Positions 16,583-24,579 of a stretch of 64,000 bases of DNA are shown here, one piece after another (the stretch's first letter is position 1; every line of letters begins with the position of its first letter). The DNA is taken from contig NZ_CP124855.1 of assembly GCF_030012525.1 (NCBI RefSeq), positions 2,232,001 through 2,296,000 on the forward strand, read 5' to 3'. Both the position numbers and the translations under genes were made by a program. The notes under the pieces are model-generated. The model was not told the origin of the DNA, did no database searches, and worked only from the letters and a program-made list of their open reading frames with translations. The stretch is from Chryseobacterium gotjawalense (GTDB taxonomy: Bacteria; Bacteroidota; Bacteroidia; Flavobacteriales; Weeksellaceae).

Positions 16583-17122
16583 ATGTCTGATTATCATTAT
16601 AAATTCGAAGTTCGCTGGGGCGATATCGACGCGAACCGGCACCTTGCAAATTCTTCTTACGTAATGTATTGCGCGCAAACCAGAATGGCGTTCATGAATT
16701 CGCATAAAATGGGCTTGAAAGAATTGACCCGATGGGGAATTGGACCTGTAATTTTGCATGAGCGGTATTCTTTTTTTAAAGAAATCTATGCGGATCAAAC
16801 GGTGTTTGTTTCCTTGGAAATCGCTGGAATGTCTGACGATGCAAGTATTTACCAGTTTGTTCATAAATTTTATCTGCCAGACGGAACCCATTGTGCAACT
16901 GCCGAAGCCACAGGAGTTTGGATTGATACGATGTTGAGAAAATCGACAACACCACCCGATGATGTGCTGGAAGTGATGAATGAATTCAAAAGCGAACACG
17001 TAAAAACTTTGACAAGACAGGACTTAAAAGATTTGCCTTTCAAACCGGAAAATGTAGAACCTTTTCATAAAAGAAATACCTTTACCTGGAAAAAAGATAA
17101 AGATCAACAGATCGAGCAATAA
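16583..17122 (+). CDS. Acyl-CoA thioesterase, 4HBT hot-dog fold
   Basis: 179 residues starting at the ATG (MSDYHYKFEVRW); the 29 codons in front open only with TTG and do not belong to the family. The segment VRWGDIDANRHLANSSYVMY is the 4-hydroxybenzoyl-CoA thioesterase motif, with the catalytic Asp in WGDID and the NxHxxN-type helix start. The remaining strands (YSFFKEIYADQTVFVSLEI, IYQFVHKFYLPDGTHCATAE) complete one hot-dog domain. Expected to hydrolyse acyl-CoA or acyl-ACP in the cytosol; substrate not predictable. The C-terminal ~40 residues are charged. It lies 31 bases upstream of thiL and is probably co-transcribed. Confidence 0.85.
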   Translation: MSDYHYKFEVRWGDIDANRHLANSSYVMYCAQTRMAFMNSHKMGLKELTRWGIGPVILHERYSFFKEIYADQTVFVSLEIAGMSDDASIYQFVHKFYLPDGTHCATAEATGVWIDTMLRKSTTPPDDVLEVMNEFKSEHVKTLTRQDLKDLPFKPENVEPFHKRNTFTWKKDKDQQIEQ

Positions 17123-17153
17123 TTTCTAAAACCTCATTAAATCTATAAATATA

Positions 17154-18212
17154 ATGTTAGAAGATAAAAATCCTGAATTAACTCCGATTTCCAAATATGG
17201 AGAATTTGGGCTCATAAAACATCTTACCGAAAACTTTAGTTTTGAAAATCCTTCTACAGAAGTTTCAGTAGGTGACGATTGCGCGGTAATAAATCCTGAA
17301 GGAAAAAAAGTAGTCGTATCTACTGATGTTTTGGCAGAAGGCGTTCATTTCAACTTAGGCTATGTTCCGTTGAAACATTTGGGATACAAAGCGGTTGTCG
17401 TTAATTTGAGCGATGTTGCCGCAATGAATGCTACGCCCACTCAAATCCTTGTTTCACTGGCGGTTTCGAGCCGTTTTCCGGTAGAGGCTTTAGAGGAAAT
17501 CTATGCCGGGATTTATATGGCCTGCAAGCATTACAAAGTCGATTTGGTAGGCGGAGACACCACGAGTTCTACATCTGGACTTGTGATTACCATTACAGCA
17601 ATTGGGCTTGAAAATTCTGAAAACTTAATTAAAAGAAGCGGCGCAAAACCTAATGATCTGTTGGTCGTAACAGGCGATCTGGGCGGCGCTTATATGGGTT
17701 TGCAGATTTTGGAAAGAGAACATTCTGTGTTTCTGGCCAATCCAAATATGCAGCCCGAAATGGAAGGTTATGATTATATTCTCGAAAGACAGCTGAAGCC
17801 GGAAGCACGGACTGACATTAAGAAAACACTGAAAGAACTGGATATTCAACCGACTTCTATGATTGATGTTTCTGATGGTTTGTCTTCTGAAACATTACAT
17901 TTATCGGATCAGAGTAAAGTGGGCTTCCGAATCTACGAAGAAAAAATCCCGATGGATTCTCTAACGATTTCTACGGCAGAAGAATTGAACTTAAATCCTG
18001 TAATGTGTGCGCTGAACGGCGGCGAAGATTATGAATTATTATTTACAATCGCGCCGGCTGATTTCGAAAAAATCAGAAACCATCCGGACTTTACCATTAT
18101 CGGTCATGCGGTAGATTTAGAACAGGGAAATTATTTGGTAGCGAGAGGAAGCGGTGAACTGGTTGCTTTGAACGCGCAAGGTTGGGATGCTTTCCTGAAT
18201 AAAGGACAGTAA
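17154..18212 (+). CDS. thiL: Thiamine-monophosphate kinase
   Basis: 352 residues. ThiL phosphorylates thiamine monophosphate to the active cofactor thiamine pyrophosphate with ATP. Seen in order: SKYGEFGLIKHL near the start, the metal/ATP-binding VGDDCAVI, STDVLAEGVHFNL, NLSDVAAMNATP, the GGDTTSS motif, VTGDLGGAYMGLQIL, MIDVSDGLSSE and LNGGEDYELLFTI. All the Asp clusters of the PurM-like fold are present. It follows the thioesterase by 31 bases. No TPP riboswitch is recognisable upstream. A loose hairpin follows at 18341. Confidence 0.97.
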   Translation: MLEDKNPELTPISKYGEFGLIKHLTENFSFENPSTEVSVGDDCAVINPEGKKVVVSTDVLAEGVHFNLGYVPLKHLGYKAVVVNLSDVAAMNATPTQILVSLAVSSRFPVEALEEIYAGIYMACKHYKVDLVGGDTTSSTSGLVITITAIGLENSENLIKRSGAKPNDLLVVTGDLGGAYMGLQILEREHSVFLANPNMQPEMEGYDYILERQLKPEARTDIKKTLKELDIQPTSMIDVSDGLSSETLHLSDQSKVGFRIYEEKIPMDSLTISTAEELNLNPVMCALNGGEDYELLFTIAPADFEKIRNHPDFTIIGHAVDLEQGNYLVARGSGELVALNAQGWDAFLNKGQ

Positions 18213-18340
18213 ATCGCAGACGAAACCTAAAGAAAAAATGAAAGAATTTTAAAATTCATTTTTACCATAAAGTTTTAGTTAAGGAATTAAGAACATTAAG
18301 ATTTCCTGTGGAAATTGCAGTATGCAAAATGCAACTCATT

Positions 18341-18376
18341 AAAAAGCCTGTTTGTTTAAAAGCATTTAGGCTTTTT
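18341..18376 (+). terminator. Possible terminator after thiL
   Basis: AAAAAGCCT / AGGCTTTTT with a long 18-base loop, 128 bases after the thiL stop. The stem is short, so this is only a fair candidate. Confidence 0.5.
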
Positions 18377-18420
18377 AAGTTTTATCTATTCCTCAAATAA
18401 TTTCAGAATAACAGATCACA

Positions 18421-18452
18421 AAAAAGTCCCAATCTTCTGACTGGGACTTTTT
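18421..18452 (-). terminator. Terminator of the rplU-rpmA operon
   Basis: Perfect 11-bp stem AAAAAGTCCCA / TGGGACTTTTT, lying 22 bases beyond the rpmA stop on the minus strand. Confidence 0.88.
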
Positions 18453-18473
18453 ATATTTTAAAACACTTTTTAA

Positions 18474-18731
18474 TTAAGCGTTTGGTTCAATAGATACGAA
18501 TGATCTGTTGTTTTGTTTCTTTCTGAAAACTACTTTTCCTGCAACCAAAGCGTGCAAAGTATGGTCTTTACCCATTCCTACGTTTTCACCTGGGTGGTGA
18601 GTAGTACCTCTTTGTCTCACGATGATGTTACCGGCGATAGCTTCTTGTCCTCCGAAAATCTTAACTCCCAATCTCTTGGAATGCGATTCTCTACCATTCT
18701 TGGAACTACCAACTCCTTTCTTATGTGCCAT
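18474..18731 (-). CDS. rpmA: 50S ribosomal protein L27
   Basis: 85 residues with the family N-terminus ([20 protein letters not shown]), the core [23 protein letters not shown] split across two strands, and [12 protein letters not shown]27 reaches into the peptidyl-transferase centre of the 50S subunit. It has the plain bacterial N-terminus rather than the Firmicutes type with a cleaved extension. It lies 26 bases after rplU, the universal L21-L27 pair. Confidence 0.99.
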   Translation of the reverse strand: MAHKKGVGSSKNGRESHSKRLGVKIFGGQEAIAGNIIVRQRGTTHHPGENVGMGKDHTLHALVAGKVVFRKKQNNRSFVSIEPNA

Positions 18732-18757
18732 TTTATTTTAAGGTTTTTTGGTTAAAA

Positions 18758-19186
18758 TTATTCAGCGGTTTCGCTGTCTGATTTTTTGGTTGTTTTTTTA
18801 GCAACTGGCGCTTCTTCTGAAACTGCTGCTTCTTTTTTAGCTTTCGGTGCAGCTTTTTTCTCTTCTTTCTTACTGTCGAAACCAGTGATTCCAGTAATTT
18901 GAATTTGAGTTAAAGACTGTCTGTGACCGTTTTTCTTTTCGTATCCTTTTCTTCTTTTCTTTTTGAAGATGATTACTTTATCAGCTTTTAAGTGGTCCAG
19001 GATTACAGCATCAACAGTGATACCGCTTACAGCTGGGGCGCCGATTGTTGTAGAACCGTTTACAGTTAAAAGAACTTTATCGAAAGAAACTTTTCCTCCT
19101 TTATCGCCTTTCAAACGGTTTACAAACAACTTTTGGTCTTGCTCAACTTTATATTGAAGCCCTGCTATTTCTACAATTGCAAACAT
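18758..19186 (-). CDS. rplU: 50S ribosomal protein L21, with C-terminal extension
   Basis: 142 residues. The first ~100 are a standard L21: MFAIVEIAGLQYKVEQ at the start and KKRRKGYEKKNGHRQ at the rRNA-binding loop. After ITGI the protein continues for some 40 residues rich in Lys, Ala and Glu (KKEEKKAAPKAKKE and so on), a low-complexity tail common in Bacteroidota L21 and absent in Escherichia coli, where L21 has 103 residues. L21 binds 23S rRNA. It leads the rplU-rpmA operon and has its own promoter at 19219-19251. Confidence 0.98.
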   Translation of the reverse strand: MFAIVEIAGLQYKVEQDQKLFVNRLKGDKGGKVSFDKVLLTVNGSTTIGAPAVSGITVDAVILDHLKADKVIIFKKKRRKGYEKKNGHRQSLTQIQITGITGFDSKKEEKKAAPKAKKEAAVSEEAPVAKKTTKKSDSETAE

Positions 19187-19218
19187 TGTTTATAAATTTT
19201 GTTAGTTAATTCGAGGTG

Positions 19219-19251
19219 CAAAAATAGTAAATATTTCTGAGTTATCCACAA
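19219..19251 (-). promoter_or_regulatory. Promoter of rplU-rpmA
   Basis: On the minus strand TTG, a 22-base spacer and TATTTTTG match the Bacteroidota consensus. The box ends 32 bases before the rplU ATG. Confidence 0.7.
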
Positions 19252-19388
19252 TCAAAATGACAATTTTCATTTATTTTTGACAGATAACATTCAGATAATT
19301 AAATTTTTATCTTTCTTAAACTCTTTCCTTTAAAATAAGAAAGATTTTTTGATCTTATTTTTATTTAAATTTGATTTTCAAATAAACT

Positions 19389-20480
19389 ATGAAAAGAGAT
19401 TTATACATTGATTTTGCAAAGGGTTTCGCGACGCTTGCCATTATTTTCATCCACACCGTATTTTGGTCCGGTCAATACTATGTTCCTACAGAATTGCGCG
19501 TTCTGTCTTTGCTCATAGATGTTCCTTTGTTTTACGCATTAAGTGGTTTAACTTCCGGTGCAAATATCGAAAAAACGCTATATCGGTTGGTGAAACTGCA
19601 GATCACTTATATGATTTTCGTGACCTTTCTTTTCTTTCTCGATTATTTATTTAAAGTTTTTGGGTTAAATGTCTTCGGTTTAGATTGGATGAAAGATTTT
19701 TATTCCACATTCGGTTCCAAATACGTTCCGCAAAGTATTTCTGATGTTCCGCAATGGCAAAATTTGGGCAATTGGTATCTTCATCAATATACCAATGCCG
19801 ATACTTTTCCGGTAGTGATGGGCAGTTTCTGGTATTTAAAAGTGTATTTTATTTTAACGGTGCTTGGTGTTTTAATTCTGAGATTTTTTCCAAAACATAT
19901 CAATTGGTTTATTGGAATTTGTTTGGGCTTAACTTTAATTTTTAATGTATTTCCGCACTATTATCCATCAGGACAAGTTGGCTATGTGGCGTTATATTTA
20001 GGAATATTCTTAATTGCTCATCAATTCAAAGGAAAGAAAATCCCAGCCAAAGTATTTCCTTTTTTATATGGAATTTTACTTCTTATCTTAGCTTTTCTAT
20101 TTTGGAATTATGGGGAAGAATTATTTTTGAAAATGAATAAAGCGAAATTTCCACCGAAATTACTGTATGTTTTCTGGGCCAGTTTTTCGTTATTAACCCT
20201 GTTTGTTTTATACAACCGACTGAAAATTGAAAAAAACAACTTCCTTACTTATATCGGGCAGAACGCTATTTTCTTTTATTTCGCACAGGGAATGAGCTCC
20301 TCAGTTATTTATTTTCTGGTTGTTCCGCTGAAAGAATATTTCCCGTGGTGGATTTTGGTAGCCGTTATATTTGGTGTCAATATTTTGTTGGCTCTTATTA
20401 TTGCCAAAGGATTAAAAAAACTGGACGCTGTTGGCTGGAAAATTCTTGAATTTTTACGAAAAAAAACTGCTTCGGTTTAA
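19389..20480 (+). CDS. Acyltransferase 3 family membrane protein
   Basis: 363 residues with about ten transmembrane helices. The N-terminus (RDLYIDFAKGFATLAIIFIHTVFW) is the acyltransferase-3 signature: a charged/Asp turn before helix one and the catalytic His in IHT. Helices continue through GYVALYLGIFLIAHQF to a final WWILVAVIFGVNILLALII. Such proteins O-acylate sugars of the envelope or exported glycans using cytoplasmic acyl donors. The target is unknown and no glycan cluster is adjacent. It is divergent from rplU and convergent with a small membrane protein. Confidence 0.85.
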   Translation: MKRDLYIDFAKGFATLAIIFIHTVFWSGQYYVPTELRVLSLLIDVPLFYALSGLTSGANIEKTLYRLVKLQITYMIFVTFLFFLDYLFKVFGLNVFGLDWMKDFYSTFGSKYVPQSISDVPQWQNLGNWYLHQYTNADTFPVVMGSFWYLKVYFILTVLGVLILRFFPKHINWFIGICLGLTLIFNVFPHYYPSGQVGYVALYLGIFLIAHQFKGKKIPAKVFPFLYGILLLILAFLFWNYGEELFLKMNKAKFPPKLLYVFWASFSLLTLFVLYNRLKIEKNNFLTYIGQNAIFFYFAQGMSSSVIYFLVVPLKEYFPWWILVAVIFGVNILLALIIAKGLKKLDAVGWKILEFLRKKTASV

Positions 20481-20517
20481 TACCGAAACAGCCAATTGAT
20501 TTTTCAGATAAGGAAAA

Positions 20518-20763
20518 CTAATCTCTTCTACCGTTGCCTCTTGCAATGATCGCAATAAGGATGATGACGAACAGTCCTCCAATAACCCAATAGATCGGAT
20601 TGGTATACCATTGTTCGGTAGTCGTTGTTTTAGTGGTGGTAACATTCACGTCCATATTAGGCGTTTTTGTAGCTTCCTGTGCAAAAGCTAATGCACTAAA
20701 GAAGAAAGTCAGCATCAGAATTCCGAATTTGTTGAGTTGGTTTTTTAAAGATACGGTGCTCAT
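20518..20763 (-). CDS. Small exported single-helix membrane protein
   Basis: 81 residues: a long basic N-terminus (MSTVSLKNQLNKFG), a signal-peptide-like core ending ALAFAQ, then a Thr-rich segment (NMDVNVTTTKTTTTE), and a hydrophobic helix (YWVIGGLFVIILIAIIA) ending in RGNGRRD. The mature form would be a short periplasmic Thr-rich arm on one membrane helix with a basic cytoplasmic tail. Similar small proteins are frequent in this group without a known role. It is convergent with the acyltransferase and divergent from miaE. Confidence 0.7.
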   Translation of the reverse strand: MSTVSLKNQLNKFGILMLTFFFSALAFAQEATKTPNMDVNVTTTKTTTTEQWYTNPIYWVIGGLFVIILIAIIARGNGRRD

Positions 20764-20921
20764 AATAGTTTGTTTTTTAATGTTATTATTGATAATTCAA
20801 CATTTGTGCCATATTTAGCAATTAAGTTCAGTTTAAATTTAATTATTAGTCTCTTTTAATAATTTCCAAGAGTTTAATCCACTGCTTTTTATTTCATTAA
20901 ATTTACCCAAAAATTGAAAAG

Positions 20922-21500
20922 ATGTTTAAACTGAGACTTTTGACCGATCCCCGATGGGCAAATATTGCAGAAGGAAATTTAGAGGAAATCCTTACCGATC
21001 ACGCCTGGTGTGAGCAGAAGGCCACTACGAATGCGATTACAATCATCACCATGTGTCCGGAATACCCTGAAATCGTTACGGAGCTTTTGAAAATTGCACA
21101 GGAAGAATTAGAGCATTTTCAGCAGGTTCACGAAATTATAAAAAAACGGGGTTATACATTCGGCCGGGAACGCAAAGATGATTATGTAGGACAGTTATTC
21201 AAATTCATTGTTCAGGGAACCCGCAAGGAATATATTATCGACAGAATGCTTTTTGCTGCCATGATTGAAGCCAGAAGCTGTGAGCGGTTCCGGGTATTAA
21301 CAGAGAATATTAAAGATGAAGAACTGAAAGCCTTCTATAAAGAACTGATGATTTCCGAAGCGGGACATTATACTACTTTTATTGGTTTTGCAAGACAGTT
21401 GGGTGATGTTGAAAAGGTAAATCAGCGCTGGGAAGAATGGCTCGATTATGAAGCAGAAATCATTAAATCTTATGGGAAAAAAGAAACCATTCACGGTTAA
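20922..21500 (+). CDS. miaE: tRNA-(ms2io6A) hydroxylase
   Basis: 192 residues, a four-helix ferritin-like diiron enzyme. MiaE hydroxylates the isopentenyl group of ms2i6A37 in tRNAs reading U-starting codons, using O2. The diiron ligands appear as the repeated Glu/ExxH sets: DHAWCEQKA, AQEELEHFQQVHE, IEARSCERF and SEAGHYTTF. Length and order match the family. It requires MiaB/MiaA products, whose genes are outside this window. Alone on its strand, with DUF502 following after 72 bases. Confidence 0.92.
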   Translation: MFKLRLLTDPRWANIAEGNLEEILTDHAWCEQKATTNAITIITMCPEYPEIVTELLKIAQEELEHFQQVHEIIKKRGYTFGRERKDDYVGQLFKFIVQGTRKEYIIDRMLFAAMIEARSCERFRVLTENIKDEELKAFYKELMISEAGHYTTFIGFARQLGDVEKVNQRWEEWLDYEAEIIKSYGKKETIHG

Positions 21501-21572
21501 TATTTTTAGTAAAACCATCAGAAATTTACGTATTTTTACATCTGAATTTTCTAATGATTACGAGCACCGCGC

Positions 21573-22196
21573 ATGATACCAAAACACCGATTTGAACAAA
21601 TACTGAATACTTTCGCAAAATCCTTTTTTCAGGGTTTATTAATTATAGGACCATTTGCCTTAACGATTTGGATCATTTGGTATATCGTTTCGAGTATCGA
21701 CAATATCATCCCGGCGATATCCCAACAGTTTTATCCGGGAATCACTTTTCTGATCGTTATTTTCTCGACCACTTTAATCGGTTATCTGGGAAGTAAGTTC
21801 ATTATCGGTCGTGTTGTCGTCGATACGTTCGATTATATCCTGGAACATACGCCCGGAATTAAATTCATCTACACTTCCCTGAAAGATGTGATGACTTCTT
21901 TCGTAGGCGATAAAAAGAAATTCAATCAACCCGTGCTCATCAAAACCTCAGATAATCCTGATGTTTGGCGTATCGGTTTTTTGACCCAAAGTGATCTTTC
22001 ATCCGTAGGTTTTCCCAATTATGTATCGGTGTATCTGCCGCATTCTTACGCAGTTTCTGGCTGGGTAGTGTTCGTTTTGGCAAGCAATATTGTTGCTTTA
22101 GAAAATGTAACTGCCGCGCAGGCGATGAAGTTTGCCGTGAGTGGGGGAGTTGCCGGTTTCCATTCTGATGATAATGTTTTTAAAGCGCCGGAATGA
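21573..22196 (+). CDS. DUF502 family membrane protein
   Basis: 207 residues with two N-terminal membrane helices (FFQGLLIIGPFALTIWIIWYI and GITFLIVIFSTTLIGYLG) and a cytosolic beta domain. The family signature is recognisable: GIKFIYTSLKDVMTSFVG in the middle and SDLSSVGFPNYVSVYLPHSY later, with a SGGVAGF end. Function of DUF502 is not established. It lies between miaE and tnaA, all on the same strand, and could be read with miaE. Confidence 0.88.
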   Translation: MIPKHRFEQILNTFAKSFFQGLLIIGPFALTIWIIWYIVSSIDNIIPAISQQFYPGITFLIVIFSTTLIGYLGSKFIIGRVVVDTFDYILEHTPGIKFIYTSLKDVMTSFVGDKKKFNQPVLIKTSDNPDVWRIGFLTQSDLSSVGFPNYVSVYLPHSYAVSGWVVFVLASNIVALENVTAAQAMKFAVSGGVAGFHSDDNVFKAPE

Positions 22197-22282
22197 TTGG
22201 TAATCAGTAATAATCAATGAACTGACTTTTGTTCACGGATTAATTTTATTTAAAAATGCTCATTACCAATTATTTACAACTT

Positions 22283-23659
22283 ATGAGACTTCCTTACGCA
22301 GAACCCTTTAGAATAAAAATGGTTGAAGAAATTCGCCAATCGACCAGAGAAGAAAGAGAAGAATGGCTAAAGAACGCCAATTATAATTTATTTAATTTAA
22401 AATCTTCTCAGGTTTTTATCGACCTGTTAACCGACTCCGGAACTGGCGCAATGAGCGACCAACAATGGGGAGCAATGATGACCGGCGATGAAAGTTATGC
22501 GGGCTCCCGAAGTTTTGACAAACTGCACGAAACCGTTCAGAATATCACAGGATATCAATATTTACTTCCAACACACCAGGGAAGAGCCGCAGAAAATGTT
22601 TTGTTTTCCGTTTTGGTAAAAGAGGGAGATATGATCCCTGGAAACTCCCACTTTGACACCACAAAAGGGCATATTGAAATCAGAAAAGCCCACGCTGTCG
22701 ACTGTACAGTCGATGAAGCTTTTGATATTGAAAATCCTCATCCTTTCAAAGGAAATATTGATTTGCAGAAATTAGAAAACGTTTATAAAAGTTATCCAAA
22801 AGAAAAAATTCCATTTTGTTTAATTACAATTACGTGTAATTCTTCCGGCGGACAACCGGTTTCCTTAGAAAATATGAAAGCGGTAAAAGAACTTTCAGAC
22901 CGTTATGGAATTCCAATTTATTTCGATTCAGCCAGATTTGCTGAAAACGCCTACTTCATTAAGAAAAGAGAGAAAGGTCAGGAAAACAGAACCATTAAAG
23001 AAATTGCAAAAGAAGCATTTTCTTATGGAGTGGGAATGACCATGAGTTCTAAAAAAGATGGCCTGGTAAACATCGGTGGTTTTATTGCTCTGAATGACGC
23101 CGATATTTTTAAGAAAGCTTCTAACTTCACCATTATTTTCGAAGGTTTCATCACTTATGGCGGAATGGCGGGAAGAGATATGGCAGCTTTGGCTGTTGGA
23201 TTAAATGAAGCCACTGAATTTGAATATCTGGAAAGCCGTATTTCGCAAGTAGAATATTTGGGAAATAAATTAATTGATTTTGGGATTCCTGTGCAGAAGC
23301 CAATTGGCGGCCATGCTGTTTTCATTGATGCTCTGGGATTTTTACCTGATGTTCCGAGAGAAGAATATCCTGCCCAAACATTAGCGAACGAAATTTACAG
23401 AGAAGCTGGAATCCGGACCGTAGAAATCGGGACTTTACTGGCAGACCGTGATCCGGAAACCCGTGAAAACCGTTATCCAAAATTAGAGTTGGTTCGGCTG
23501 GCAATTCCACGCAGAACCTACACCAATAACCATATGGATTATATTGCGGTTGCTATTAAGAACGTGTATGACCGAAGAAATGAAATTAAAAAAGGCTACG
23601 ATATTGTTTGGGAATCTGAGATCCTGAGACACTTTACGGTAGAATTAGAAAAAGCTTAG
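22283..23659 (+). CDS. tnaA: Tryptophanase (indole-forming)
   Basis: 458 residues from the ATG at 22283 (MRLPYAEPFRIKMVEEIRQ), which fits the family start; an ATG nine codons upstream is also possible. PLP-dependent beta-eliminating lyase: SGTGAMSDQQWGAMM, PTHQGRAAEN, and the PLP lysine in MSSKKDGLVNIGG (about Lys258). It is tryptophanase rather than tyrosine phenol-lyase because it has DSARFAENAYFIKKRE and the TTKGH element. It converts tryptophan to indole, pyruvate and ammonia. No tnaC-like leader or tryptophan permease is adjacent. A terminator hairpin follows at 23684. Confidence 0.93.
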   Translation: MRLPYAEPFRIKMVEEIRQSTREEREEWLKNANYNLFNLKSSQVFIDLLTDSGTGAMSDQQWGAMMTGDESYAGSRSFDKLHETVQNITGYQYLLPTHQGRAAENVLFSVLVKEGDMIPGNSHFDTTKGHIEIRKAHAVDCTVDEAFDIENPHPFKGNIDLQKLENVYKSYPKEKIPFCLITITCNSSGGQPVSLENMKAVKELSDRYGIPIYFDSARFAENAYFIKKREKGQENRTIKEIAKEAFSYGVGMTMSSKKDGLVNIGGFIALNDADIFKKASNFTIIFEGFITYGGMAGRDMAALAVGLNEATEFEYLESRISQVEYLGNKLIDFGIPVQKPIGGHAVFIDALGFLPDVPREEYPAQTLANEIYREAGIRTVEIGTLLADRDPETRENRYPKLELVRLAIPRRTYTNNHMDYIAVAIKNVYDRRNEIKKGYDIVWESEILRHFTVELEKA

Positions 23660-23683
23660 ATTTTGCTTTTTTTGACTTTAAAT

Positions 23684-23709
23684 AAAACCTCGGCTTTCGT
23701 CGAGGTTTT
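23684..23709. terminator. Bidirectional terminator hairpin (second copy of repeated element)
   Basis: AAAACCTCGGCTTTCGTCGAGG plus TTTT, the reverse complement of the hairpin at 9994-10022. It closes tnaA and faces the convergent small Zn-binding gene. Confidence 0.85.
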
Positions 23710-23761
23710 GCTTTCTAAGATTTATTCCTTTTCAGAAGTGATCGTATATTTTTATAAAAAT

Positions 23762-23944
23762 TTACTGTTCAATATTCACGGCATCAAAGCCGACCAATTC
23801 CTCGTTTTCAAAACTTACGTGCAATTCTATCGGATTACAGCAAACTTCACAATCTTCGATATACGTTTGATTGGGAATGGACGGATCCAAAAGCGCAGAA
23901 ATTTCCTCCCAACAGTATGGACAAGTATAAAAATGTTCTAACAT
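23762..23944 (-). CDS. CPXCG-motif cysteine-rich small protein
   Basis: 60 residues with two Cys pairs, CPYC near the N-terminus (residues 8-11) and CEVCC around residues 33-37, arranged as a zinc ribbon, followed by NPIELHV. This is the small 'CPXCG motif-containing cysteine-rich protein' family. Here the first motif is CPYCWEE. A structural zinc site is inferred; the function is unknown. It is 24 bases downstream of msrB on the same strand, so the two may be one transcript. Confidence 0.82.
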   Translation of the reverse strand: MLEHFYTCPYCWEEISALLDPSIPNQTYIEDCEVCCNPIELHVSFENEELVGFDAVNIEQ

Positions 23945-23968
23945 GATCTGTGGTAAATAAATTGATTC

Positions 23969-24505
23969 TTACTTTGCGGCTTTTTCACTATCTCCCACAA
24001 AATCCAGACTGACAGAATTCATGCAATACCGCGTTCCTGTCGGGGCCGGGCCGTCATTGAAAACGTGACCTAAATGAGAGTCGCACCTTTTGCATAAAAC
24101 TTCAGTTCTTTCCATTCCATAAGTGGAATCTCTTTTGTAGGCAGTGCCTTCTTTATCGGCTTCGAAGAAACTTGGCCAGCCGCAAGTAGATGCAAATTTA
24201 GCATCTGAACGAAATAGATGATTTCCGCAAACTGCGCAGTAATAGTCACCTTTTTCATCATACACATTATATTTTCCTGTGCCTGGTCTTTCGGTCGCAG
24301 CTTCGCGGGCCACAGCATATACATCAGCCGGCAGTATTTTTTTCCATTCAGTATTGGGAACGTTCAGTTTGGTACGGTCTGTCCGGGAATAGTATGGATT
24401 GTTTTTTGTAGTTGAGTTTTCCATTGTGGTAGATTTTTCGGGTTGTTTAACTTGAGAACACATTTGCAGCGAAAGGCAAACTAATATCGAAAATATAATT
24501 TTCAT
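23969..24505 (-). CDS. msrB: Peptide-methionine (R)-S-oxide reductase, lipoprotein form
   Basis: 178 residues from the ATG at 24505, giving a lipoprotein signal (MKIIFSILVCLSLQMC); a longer form exists only from TTG. The MsrB domain follows: two zinc CxxC pairs (CAVC and CKRC), TCGWPSFFEA, GHVFNDGPAPTGTRYC with the catalytic Cys, and MNSVSLDF. It repairs oxidised methionine in exported proteins, with the lipobox indicating action outside the cytoplasm. Divergent from the DUF445 gene. Confidence 0.92.
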   Translation of the reverse strand: MKIIFSILVCLSLQMCSQVKQPEKSTTMENSTTKNNPYYSRTDRTKLNVPNTEWKKILPADVYAVAREAATERPGTGKYNVYDEKGDYYCAVCGNHLFRSDAKFASTCGWPSFFEADKEGTAYKRDSTYGMERTEVLCKRCDSHLGHVFNDGPAPTGTRYCMNSVSLDFVGDSEKAAK

Positions 24506-24566
24506 AAATTTTAAAACAAATTTTTTGTGAAACTGAATCAATTTAAGTTTTGCGAGTCAAATTTAG

Positions 24567-24574
24567 TACATTTG
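24567..24574 (+). promoter_or_regulatory. -7 box of the DUF445 gene
   Basis: TACATTTG five bases before the ATG at 24580. The expected transcription start falls next to the start codon, as for uvrB. Confidence 0.5.
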
Positions 24575-24579
24575 AAACA

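Noticed and set aside
16550-16999. 149-codon minus-strand frame over the thioesterase gene
   Set aside because: Antisense shadow of a clear 4HBT protein, with no homology-like motif.
24550-24579. Longer start (TTG) for the DUF445 gene
   Set aside because: The extra ten codons overlap the TACATTTG box and do not match the family; ATG 24580 is preferred.
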